DNA of 64,000 nucleotides from the NCBI GenBank assembly GCA_036936605.1, contig JAUPFV010000005.1, forward strand, positions 511,001 to 575,000, in the 5' to 3' direction. Shown one piece after another: positions 54,788-64,000 of the stretch (position 1 is its first letter; each line of letters starts with the position of its first letter). Made by a program: the position numbers and the translations under genes. Below the pieces are notes generated by a model that was given only the letters and a program-made list of their open reading frames with translations, was not told the DNA's origin and did not search any database. The DNA is from Limnanthes douglasii subsp. nivea. Its lineage: Eukaryota > Streptophyta > Magnoliopsida > Brassicales > Limnanthaceae.

Positions 54788-57598
54788 ATGGCAGAACCAG
54801 GAAGTTTTACTGCACCAGCAGTTCCGAAATTCGATGGAGATTACGACCACTGGAGTCTAGTCATTGAAAATCTTCTGCGTTCGAAGGAGTATTGGAGTGT
54901 CATTGATCCAGGATTTGATGATCTGAAAGGGATTGTGACTCCGAGTGCAACACAAAAGGCTGCACTTGAAGCAGCAAAACTCAAGGATCTTAAGGCAAAA
55001 AATTATTTATTCCAATCAATCGACAAGACCACCCTGAAGACTATCACCCAGAAAGAAACTGCCAAACAATTGTGGGACTCTATGAAGGTCAAGTACAAAG
55101 GCACTTCTAGGGTGAAACGTGCACAACTACAACGGTTACGAAGGACGTTCGAAGTCTTGGAGATGAAAGTTGGAGAAGGAGTGACAGAATATTTTGCAAG
55201 AGTCATGGAAACGGTCAATGACATGAGGAACTGTGGAGAAATAATGGATGATGTCAAAATTGTTGAAAAAATTCTCCGAAGTCTCACAGAGAATTTTAAT
55301 TACGTGGTTTGCTCTATCGAAGAATCAAAGGATATTGATACTCTTACAGTGGATGAGTTGCATGCGTCATTACTTGTTCATGAACGCAAGGTGACTGAGA
55401 AGAAAACTGAAGAACAGGTTCTACAAGTTGAAAATGAGCCAAGGAATGCTCGAGGAAGAGGAAAGTGGACATCTCAACGAGGAAGAAGCAGTTTTAGAGG
55501 ACGTGGAAGAGGTAGATCATATGTCAACAGATCAGCCATCAATTGTTTTCGATGCGGACAGGTAGGTCACTATCAATTTGAGTGTACAAGCCTGGAGAAA
55601 GGGGCTAATTATGTTGAAGTTAATGAAGAGGAAGAATTACTCTTAATGGCACACACAGACATGGGTGATGTTGACAATAACGGGGTATGGTTCCTTGACT
55701 CTGGGTGCTCGAATCATATGACAGGCGAAAAATCATGGTTTAATGAGTTGGATGAAAGCTTCAAAACCACTGTTAGACTGGGAAATGGTTCAAAGATGGC
55801 TGTCCAAGGAAAGGGGAAGATCAGAATTGAAGTGGAAGGAATAACACAGGTGGTAACCGATGTTTATTATATCCCAAATCCGACTAACAATTTGCTGAGT
55901 ATGGGACAATTGCAGGCGAAACAGCTGACAATTGTCATAAAAAATGGTGTATGCAAGATCTATCATCATCAAAGAGGAATGATCGTAGAGGCACGAATGA
56001 CCGTCAATCGCATGTTTTTGATTAATGCAAAGAAGAAGCCGATGTCTGTGAGTTGTTTCAAGATAGAGGAAGAAGATCTGGGAAATCTCTGGCATAGGAG
56101 GTTTGGACATATAAACAAACAATCTATTCAGCTCATGCAGACGAAAGGAATGGTAGAAGGGTTACCAAATATCAATGATATACTTAAGGTGTGTACGATA
56201 TGCAACATAGGGAAACAACAGCGAAGAAAATTTCCAAAGGAAAGCAAATGGAGAGCAACAATGAAACTAGAACTAATTCATGCTGATTTGTGCGGACCAA
56301 TCACTCCAGCTTCTAACAGTGGTAAGCGATACTTACTGGTATTTGTTGATGATTTCTCGCGAAAAACGTGGATATCTTTCCTTGTAGATAAAGCTGAAAC
56401 TTTTGAAGCATTCAAAATCTTCAAAAACCTTGTTGAAAAGGAAGCTAAAACTGTGATTCGAGGACTACGAACGGATAGAGGTGGTGAATTCAATTCGGAA
56501 AAATTCAACACGTTCTGCAGAGATCAAGGAATAAAACGACAACTGACTGCAGCATACACTCCTCAACAAAATGGAGTGGCAGAAAGGAGAAACCGAACAA
56601 TCATGAATATGGTTCGTTGTCTACTCTCAGAAAAGGAAATGCCAAGATATTTGTGGCCAGAAGCAGCGAGGTGGACTGCTCATGTTTTAAATCGAAGTTT
56701 CACAAAGGCAGTAAAAGACATGGTACCTGAAGAGAGATGGACAGGAATCAAGCCAGGAGTTGCTTACTTTAGAGTTTTTGGTTCGATAGGTCATGTTCAT
56801 ATTCCTAAACAGAAACGGATAAAGCTCGACGATCGTAGTCACAGATGCATTTTTCTTGGAGTCAGTGATGAAACAACTGAAACAAAGGCTTATCGACTCC
56901 TTGATCCAATCACAAAGAAAATCATTATTAGCAGGGATGTTATATTTGATGAAAACTCTAAGTGGGAGTGGAATTTACAAAACTCATCAGATCAGAATGT
57001 TCTTGCTTGGGGAGATGATGGAGTGTGTGAAGAAGACGAAACTGATGAAGAAAATTGTGTTGAAGAACCAGAAGAAGGAAATGGTGAAGAGAATGGTGAA
57101 AATGTTGAAGATGAAACAGAAGCTTCAGGGACAGGAACTCAAAGGGTAAGGAGAGAACCTGGATGGATGCGTGATTTCGTACACGGAAAAGAACTAGATG
57201 AAGAAGAATTCATAAATTTTGCTCTAAACGTCTGTTATGCGGATCCAGTAAACTACAATGAGGCTGCAAAAGAAGAAAGGTGGAGAAATGCAATTAAGTT
57301 GGAAATTCAGTCAATAGAAAAGAATAACACCTGGGAACTTGTAAGCCTACCATCTCATGGAAAGAAAATTGGGGTCAAATGGGTGTACAAGACAAAGCTG
57401 AATGCAGAAGGAAAGGTTGAAAAGTGTAAGGCTCGGTTAGTCGCGAAAGGGTATACACAAACTGCAGGAGTGGACTACACTGAAGTTTTTGCACCAGTTG
57501 CTCGTTGGGATACAATCAGAAGTCTCTTAGCAGTAGCAGCTCAGAAAGGATGGTGTGTTCATCAGCTAGACGTCAAGAGTGCTTTTTTTGTATGGTGA
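54788..57598 (+). pseudogene. Copia gag-pol polyprotein, N-terminal 936 codons
   Basis: I place the start at ATG 54,788 (MAEPGSFTAPAVPKFDGDYD); the open frame extends upstream only through a non-ATG codon. From that Met: gag with the UBN2-like region (residues 40-220), CCHC knuckle CFRCGQVGHYQFEC (from 253), protease with LDSGCSNHM (catalytic D at 304), HHCC zinc domain (LWHRRFGHI and CTIC, about 435-480), integrase core acids D500, D563 and E599 (35 residues between the last two), then RT up to HQLDVKSAF. A seventh T in a T run at 57,583-57,589 shifts the frame and ends it at TGA 57,598. Gag-pol is otherwise uninterrupted. Confidence 0.95.
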
Positions 57599-58778
57599 AC
57601 TAAAGGAGGAAGTCTATGTAGATCAGCCTGAAGGGTTTATCAAAGTAGGGGAGGAAGACAAAGTTTATCGACTAAGGAAGGCCCTCTACGGTTTAAAACA
57701 GGCATCGAGAGCATGGTTCAGCAGAATTGAGAGATATTTCATGAAGGAAGGATTCCAGAAAAGCAAATATGATCACACTTTGTTTTTGAAGAAAGCAGGA
57801 AATGGAATCTTAGTGGTAAGTCTTTATGTCGATGATTTAATATTTACTGGAAATGATGAGTTCATGAGTGTAGAATTCAAGGCTTCAATGAAAAGGGAGT
57901 TTGAGATGACAGACATGGGGAAAATGAGTTTCTTTCTTGGAGTAGAAGTTCGCCAAACAAATGATGGTATACACATTTGTCAGAAGAAATATGCCAAAGA
58001 AGTTCTTGAAAGATTCAGTATGTGGAGTTGCAATGCTGTCAAGAATCCAATTGTTCCGGGGACTGTTCTTTCAAAGGAAGGAAGTACTCGAGTTGATACA
58101 ACACATTATAAGCAGCTGGTTGGGTGCCTCATGTATCTGACAGTAACACGGCATGATCTAATGTTTGTAGTATGCTTAGTATCTCGTTTTATGGCTGATC
58201 CCAGGGAAAAGCATATGTTGATTACTAAAAGGATACTAAGGTACTTGAAGGGAACGTTGGATTTTGGAATTTTCTATGGAAGGTCTTTAAACACGAATCT
58301 TGTGGGTTACACAGACAGTGATTATGCACGCGACTTAGAGGACAGAAAGAGTACTTCTGGGTATGTTTTTTTGTTAAATGGGGCAGCAATTTGTTGGAGT
58401 TCACGGAAACAAGACATAGTCACTTTGTCTTCTACCGAGGCTGAGTATGTTGCTGCAACATCAGCAGTGTGTCATTGCATTTGGCTTAAAGGTTTGTTGC
58501 AGGAACTAGGTGTTGTAGGTGCAGTGTGCATTGATATTTTGTGTGATAACAGTTCAGCGATTAAGTTGTCAAGGAATTCGGTTATGCATCGAAGGACAAA
58601 ACACATTGATGTAAGGTTTCACTACTTGCGTAACTTGTCAGGAGAAGGAGCTATGCGGCTGATTTTCTGTGGAACAAATGATCAAATTGCAGATATAATG
58701 ACCAAACCAATCAAACTGGAACAATATGTGAAGCTCAGGAATCTGCTCGGAGTTCAGCAGTTGGAAGTTTTAAACTAA
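57590..58778 (+). pseudogene. Copia RT (rest) and RNase H, out of frame by one base
   Basis: Continuation of the same polyprotein in the next frame: YGELKEEVYVDQPEGF, LYGLKQASRAWF, the RT active site LYVDDLIFTGN (YVDD at 57,825-57,836) and FFLGVEV. RNase H follows with YTDSDYA, SSTEAEYVA and ILCDNSSAIKLS supplying the acidic residues, ending at TAA 58,776-58,778. RT copies element RNA into DNA and RNase H removes the RNA. The frame is fully open, so only the upstream one-base change separates it from gag-pol. Confidence 0.95.
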
Positions 58779-58798
58779 TGCTGATTAGCATTTCAGTT

Positions 58799-58811
58799 TA
58801 AGGGGAGGATT
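58799..58811 (+). promoter_or_regulatory. Copia polypurine tract
   Basis: TAAGGGGAGGATT directly precedes the 3' LTR; it primes plus-strand DNA synthesis. Confidence 0.9.
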
Positions 58812-59048
58812 TGTTAGGTTTATTTTAGTGTCAGTTGCAGTTTATTTTAGTGTGAGTTGCAGTTAGAGTTAGGGTTAGTTACAGTTAGAGTTAGTGTAGT
58901 AATGTTTCCATTCTTCATTCCGTGTTTTCTGGTTTTTAGTTTCTGCACGTTGTAAGGCTTCTATATAAGCCAAAACTTCTTTGATTGAATCAAGATGTGA
59001 TGGTTCTCTGATCACATTTGTGTAAGGAATTAGTCTGTTTTTTTATCA
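58812..59048 (+). repeat. Copia 3' LTR (237 bp)
   Basis: Same length as the 5' LTR with two substitutions, followed by the target duplication GAGTC at 59,049-59,053. Confidence 0.97.
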
Positions 59049-59060
59049 GAGTCGGAATAA

Positions 59061-59907
59061 GTTGTGCCAAAGGGATGCAAGCTATGACGCCTAGTGATTT
59101 TGTTAGTGTTCAAATTTTGTAACTTGTACATGGACATTGGTGTTGTAGAAGTACAACTCTCATGGTAAAGCATGACTTTATATCATTTTTACTGCAGTGT
59201 TTTTAGGTCTGGATTTTTAGTATTTTTACCCTTTATTATTAAATGCAATTAGTGGTACATTAGAAAGCAATATTATATTAAAAAATCTAAAATAAATAAA
59301 ATACTATGTACACCAATAAACCCAATTATTTTGTCCGATAAATAATCAAGATGATAATAGATAGGATTGATGAGATTCTTTAAACTTGTAGAGTTTGGAA
59401 TAATATATTAGTTTGGATAAAATATATCTTTTCATTTCAAGTCTGTCGGGTTCGAAATACTTATCGTACCCATTTATTATTTATTTTTTTATAAAATATA
59501 TTTTTAATAATTAATTACTTAATAAAATATTAAAAATATATATAATATATAACAATAATAATATACCAAATATAAATCTTTAAATTTGGGACCAATTTAA
59601 AACTCGAGTGACAAATTTTATGAAAAAAATTATTATTATTTATTCATATTTATTTTAAGTTGTAATATATTATATTTGTTTTTTAAATATGTAAATTCAT
59701 TTAAATATATAACTTTTGTCTAAATTTACGAGACTAGATAGCAGACTCGTAGACTCTTAGTCATTCTTTTCTTGACTAATTTTGGGTAGATATATTTACT
59801 TACATAATTTTGGATAGGTATGACAGTGGGTAATAAAAAGCTACCATAATTATAAAAAAAACTCTTGGGTTATATGGTCATTTACTGCTAGAGTCTGGTG
59901 CAGCCTA
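59061..59907. other. Possible 3' UTR then AT-rich spacer
   Basis: The first 150 bases could be the 3' untranslated end of the exon split by the copia element; from about 59,240 the sequence is very AT-rich. No gene is supported. Confidence 0.4.
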
Positions 59908-60420
59908 AATCCATATATAATCTTATTTTAATAAGAGAAAGAATTGCACATACTAGAAGACCTGGTTATATCCATTGCCAAGTTGGCTTTAACATTCCAA
60001 ATATTGTAATTCCTAAGCACACATGGTCTTTAACAGTGCAAACGGTAGCTATGTATAGCAATGCCTGTTCAAATGAAATCAATTAAGGTCCCTTCTAGGG
60101 TTAATCAATATATAATTTTTTTTATTGTTTTTGTTTTACCTCTTCGGCCCTTTCCCATTTCCCTTCCTATGTGCATTTCCTTTCTTCTTCTCTCTCTGCT
60201 TAATTTGTACCTCCTTCTAGAGTGCACTACAAGAATATCAACACAAACAAAGTAATTAAACCCAGAATCGAAACGATTCTCGAAATTGAAGAATTGTTTT
60301 AGAGTCTTGAGAATAATAGATGGAACGACAACTTACTTTTTTCTGAATACTTTTTGTGTGGCTTTTGTGGTTTGGTCAATAAGAAAGGTCTCCATTTGGG
60401 AGAAGCATACAATGTCTAGG
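59908..60420. repeat. Copy 2 of the 0.5-kb segment at 48,212
   Basis: Colinear with copy 1 to TACAATGTCTAGG, where a CACTA terminus starts. The minus-strand opening METFLIDQTTKA is kept, but the following codons differ (TQKVFRK then GTAAGT). The 64-codon ORF in the segment (60,061-60,255) is identical to that of copy 1. Confidence 0.8.
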
Positions 60421-60790
60421 CACTACAAGAAAATTTGATATAAACAACGAAAAATATTTGTTGAAATTTGATATAAGCAACGAAAAATATTTGTTGTCAA
60501 AAGAAAGTTTTTATTCGTTGTTAAAAGTTTTTATCAATGAAAAATTAATTCCAAAAGATTTTTTGCTATAGGTTGGACCCTTAAAGTTTTTAGAAACGAA
60601 TCGTTGTAAAAAATGTTAAAATGCAATAATTTTATTTTTCGTTGTAAAAAATATATTATTGCAATAATTTTATTTTTCGTTGTAAAATTCGTGTAGTTAG
60701 CAATAAGTTTGTTTTTCTTTGTAAGATATACTTAATTGCAATAAATTTATGTGTGATTGTATAAAATAGTAATCGCAATATAGTCAGACA
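60421..60790 (+). mobile_element. CACTA (CMC) element terminus
   Basis: It starts with CACTACAAGAAAATTTGATA, the CACTA terminal consensus, and is followed by subterminal repeats: AACGAAAAATATTTGTTG twice, TTTTCGTTGTAAAA twice, and related GCAATAA phrases. No second terminus or transposase was found, so it is an end fragment or an element whose far end is degraded. The empty version of the site exists in copy 1 of the host segment. Confidence 0.8.
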
Positions 60791-61851
60791 CAAAAAATAT
60801 CCTTTTGCTAAACATAGATTTATGCAAAAAAAAAATTAAATTTAATTCTTTTTATTTATATATTTAATATTTACAGTTAATCAGTTAAAATATTAAATTT
60901 TATTTACAAATTTAATATGTTTAATTACTAAAAAATAAAAAAATTATTTTCATACAAATTTAAATTTAAAACTAATAGATATTGACTAGAAAAAAATGAA
61001 AATATATATATATATAAAATAATAAAAAAACATTATGTTTACAAAAGATTATATCTTATAAGAAGAATGTTTAAATTGACATTTTACAAAATTAATAAAA
61101 GACTATAGCATCTTACTGCAAATAATGTGGCATTATCACCGACTAATTAACAATTTCCGGCATATGTTATTAGCCTTAAGACCAAGTTATTGAAGAATTC
61201 CCTGCACATGTCACCTTACTGTAATCAATCCGACATGTCATTGACGTTAACACCCGAAGAACACCAACTAGTGCGAAATTCCCTGTACAATGAATATAGA
61301 TGCTAAGTCAGCTAACAGGTGTTACACTGTTTTTTTAGGCTAGTAGCATTTCTGTAATGAAAAAAAATCTAGTCTTTTGTATTTGAAAATCAAATTTTTG
61401 TAGTTGCTCACCATAAATTATGAAAAGGTAACAAGGTTTTTATTCTAATGACCATGAACAAAAAAATGTAAATAAATTTCTGAATGGAATGTAGTATGGT
61501 AACCAGACCAATAATAGCAGAATCTTTTTTTCGAAAATGATCAGAGTTTTGCTGACCAATAATACCAGAATTGTTTTTCCGAAAATGATAAGAACTGCAA
61601 GGCACCTAGATGCTGCATCCCATATTTTGCTAAGAACCTGATATTTGAATGTATAATCAATACAGTTAGAAGTACTAAGAACCAGTAGCAATCATACCAT
61701 ATACTTACATAAGTTAGGCCAGGCAATGCTAAAGTATTTCTCTAACATGATACGCTTCTAAATCTCCACCTGAAGCTGACGTCTTTCACATATTTTATTA
61801 CTTTTTACTTGGTGTTATTCATCATGAATCTGTGAAAACAATAAAAAAAAT
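60791..61851. other. Spacer
   Basis: No gene is supported. The part at 61,100-61,330 is less AT-rich but has no open frame; it could belong to the CACTA element interior. Confidence 0.4.
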
Positions 61852-62739
61852 ATGGTTACTCAAAAGGATTGATGGCTCTGCTCTTACTGCCATCATCAAA
61901 TGAGTATCCACTAGCATTGAAGAAGAAACTGGTGATGTTCTTGTATTGCGCGGTGTGCATGTAATTATAACGGTGAGGAACACGGTTGCGGGTAAAGATA
62001 TCAAAGAAGCAATCCATAAAGAAATCACGAATGCTAAACTCGATGTGGTGGAGTTATATTTGAGCTTAATGGCGCCGGTCATGAAATTTGCTTCAAAATA
62101 TAAGTCCTTCAGTCTTCCTCAAAATCTCCTAATTAACAATACAGGGGTAATGGCAACTCCATTCTTAAAGTCCAAAGACAACATAGAATTGCAATATGCG
62201 ACCAACCATTTGGGCCACTTTATTTTGATACACCTCTTGTTGGACACAATGAAAAGCACAACATCTGAAAGAAACATAGAGAGAAGGGTCATTATAGTGT
62301 CATCTGAAGGTAATAGATTTGCGTATAAAGGAATTTATTGTAACAAAATTCACGATGAAGCAAGTTATAACTCCATTTATGTCTATGAACAGTCAAAACT
62401 TACTAATATACTGCATGCTGATGAGCTTGCAAGACAGGTCAAGGAAGAAGGACCAAATATTGCAGCTGATTCACTTCATCCTGGATCTATCATGACAGAT
62501 CTTCTGCGCTACCACAGTATTATCAATAAAATCGGCAACATGTTTGGTAAATACATGCTGAAGAGCATCCCCCAAGGAGCAGCAACAACGTTTTATGTAG
62601 CATTGTGTCTACAAATGAAGGGGGGGTAAGAGGTGAATATTATGCGGACTGCAATACGCCTAAACGAAGCTCTTTAGTGAAAGATACAGAACTAGTAAAG
62701 AAGTTGCAGGATTATAGCTTGAACTTGATGAACAGCTAA
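61852..62739 (+). pseudogene. Short-chain dehydrogenase (TIC32-like), intronless pseudogene
   Basis: Homologous to plant NAD(P)-binding short-chain dehydrogenases of the TIC32-like group: IDGSALTAII, LRGVHVIITVRN, NLLINNTGVMATPF, NIELQYATNHLGHF, VYEQSKLTNIL and LHPGSIMTDLL. The active-site Y and K (YEQSK, Y at 62,384 and K at 62,396) are kept, but the TGxxxGIG cofactor loop is destroyed and contains a TGA at 61,901-61,903. NNAG is NNTG. A run of seven G at 62,621-62,627 shifts the frame, after which the normal end (GEYYADCN, LVKKLQDYSLNLMNS) is readable to TAA 62,737. The start is missing. Absence of introns suggests a processed copy. Confidence 0.85.
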
Positions 62740-63726
62740 AAGTTTGTTGGTTTCGTAAAATTATATTTTTACAGGTAACATACATTGTAATACTTTTTAA
62801 ATATCATTCGAAGTTTGTCAATTGATGTAAATAAATTATTGTTAAAAAGAAATTTTGTCGAGTAAACTTTATATTTCAAAAAAAATTCCAAAGTATTGTA
62901 CCTCAAAGGTTCATCATAATGGTACAAAATTCTTAGAGTTATCACGAGATGTTTCATCATAATGGCACAATATTCTTAGAGTTGTCAGGAGATGTTTCTT
63001 GTTTGAGAGACGTAAGTTCTCTGAAAATAATTTAATACCTCTGCAGCTTTCTCTGCTTTGAGCTCCAGGTGAGATATATGCCTTGACACCGATGGCAGCT
63101 ACCAAGGCAGGCCTATATTTGCAATGAAGTTTATTACACATTACTACAAATGTCCAGAATTATCGACGATTGACAACCAGATCAACTTACCCATTCTCAA
63201 GATCTATATATTCAACAGATGTAGACATGACTTGTAAATATGACTTTTACGCATGACAAATATACAAAACCTTAGTTGTTTCGTCGTCCTCATTTTGTTT
63301 GGCATATAGGTTGTAACAGGATCTCAAAGCAGCACTCCACAAGCTTTGGCAGCTCTGTTTAGTAATTCTAGCAGTATATTTTGAAGAAATAGACAAATTT
63401 AGTATCCTAATGACAAGAAATCGTTTTGGGATATGTAACACCCTTCAGACAACAGGTTTGAAGCAATGTACAATTCCCTAACAAAGAAAATACAACAAGA
63501 TTAAAGACATTGCTAGTATACACACTATCATATAATGTAATTAAATACATACATAGATCTATGGCTTAACTCATAAACTTGAATGCAAAGAATCTCTTGC
63601 ACACCACAATAGGTTGAATTGCATGCTGAGTCTGACCAGATTCAACTGTCAAATTTTGGTCCCTAACAACATCCATTAAATCTTTTAGCAAAAATGAATT
63701 TGATTGGAAGATAAAAAAGCAGGTGA
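62740..63726. other. Spacer, possibly with degenerate exon-like DNA
   Basis: A phrase of about 45 bases (TTCATCATAATGGYACAAWATTC) is repeated at 62,911 and 62,954. The minus strand at about 63,130-63,020 reads KYRPALVAAIGVKAYISPGA, which looks coding, but I do not recognise it. Confidence 0.35.
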
Positions 63727-63882
63727 CTATCCCCAGAGTGCAGCCAACTGAGGCTTATCAAAAGGCTTGGACAAAATTATCCAGAGGGTAATATCTTGTA
63801 CAGTCCTGTTGACACCCTCTTCAAAAAACTTGCGGATTCTCTCTAAATTATCCTCAAGTTAGAGCAGTTTACTTGTAGTCTC
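63727..63882 (-). pseudogene. Possible exon remnant, unrecognised
   Basis: After acceptor-like TTGTGTAG the minus strand reads ETTSKLL, a TAA, then LEDNLERIRKFFEEGVNRTV and LWIILSKPFDKPQLAALWG to a TAG at 63,727. The amphipathic, protein-like composition suggests former coding DNA. No family assigned. Confidence 0.3.
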
Positions 63883-64000
63883 CTACACAACGTTAACAAT
63901 ACATGTGTTGGTTCTTTGGGTGAAAACTCTATCAAATCATTCAATGAACTACAAAAATAAATCATAAAGATGAAGACATGTAAAGAATGCAAATTGAATA

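Larger units (their letters stand above)
54476..59048 (+). mobile_element. Near-complete young Ty1/copia element (4,573 bp)
   Basis: All hallmarks are present: 237-bp LTRs with TG/CA ends and 99.2% identity, 5-bp target duplication GAGTC, tRNA-iMet primer site, gag-pol in the order gag, protease, integrase, RT, RNase H, and a PPT. A single frame break in RT (about 57,586-57,592) is the only obvious defect. The sequence resembles Tork/TNT1-type plant copia elements, a lineage call by eye only. Confidence 0.95.

Noticed and set aside
56856..57149. 97-codon ORF within the copia element
   Set aside because: Out-of-frame shadow of gag-pol.
57580..57600. Programmed frameshift in the copia element
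   Set aside because: Programmed shifts in this group lie between gag and pol, not inside the RT domain; a homopolymer indel or read error is simpler.

Overview
This window is AT-rich plant nuclear DNA, almost certainly from a eudicot. Nearly everything recognisable is transposable-element sequence of plant type: Ty1/copia and Ty3/gypsy LTR elements primed by initiator-Met tRNA, L1-type LINEs with an RNase H tail, a tRNA-derived SINE family, a Mutator-like element carrying host sequence, a PIF/Harbinger-like element, a CACTA terminus and several foldback or MITE-like repeats. I see no bacterial, viral-genome or organellar genes. Host-gene content is small: a decayed, intronless short-chain dehydrogenase near the right end, a small unrecognised gene at 44.4 kb, and a few exon-like fragments.

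Layout. 1-1,912: LINE fragment (- strand). 2,092-13,092: block A of a large direct duplication whose second copy, block B, is 28,382-39,809. Each block holds an unrecognised exon-like fragment, a tRNA-derived SINE (monomer in A, tandem pair in B), a copia gag fragment, a LINE 3' half (RT, zinc-binding region, RNase H) and a gypsy element fused to that LINE; B continues through the rest of the gypsy element to about 42.8 kb. 13,093-17,582: 3' part of a Tat-lineage gypsy element with a long antisense gene that has a clean, frame-preserving 102-bp intron, followed by its 3' LTR. 17,583-24,321: copia integrase scrap, two more LINE fragments and two copies of a Mutator-like element containing a host-derived ORF. 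24,804-26,381: a Harbinger-like element with a 145-bp tandem array. 26.4-28.4 kb: short repeats, another SINE, a MITE and a 620-bp imperfect hairpin whose centre coincides with the start of block B. 42.8-48.2 kb: a Tat RNase H scrap, AT-rich spacer and a candidate small gene. 48.2-52.6 kb: a segment duplicated at 59.9 kb, minisatellites and a foldback element with a GC-rich core. 53.0-54.3 kb: gypsy scraps. 54,476-59,048: a nearly intact young copia element with 237-bp LTRs and a 5-bp target duplication. 59.9-60.4 kb: second copy of the 48.2 kb segment, interrupted by a CACTA terminus. 61.85-62.74 kb: dehydrogenase pseudogene. The rest is AT-rich spacer.

The genes do not form a pathway. The window reads as a nested TE graveyard with a later 11-kb segmental duplication and one recent copia insertion. 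The least ordinary items are the spliced antisense gene of the Tat remnant, the duplicated LTR-gag/LINE chimera, the Mutator-like element with captured sequence, the GC-rich hairpin inside a foldback element, and the small gene at 44.4 kb whose only in-frame stop lies in a potential phase-0 mini-intron.
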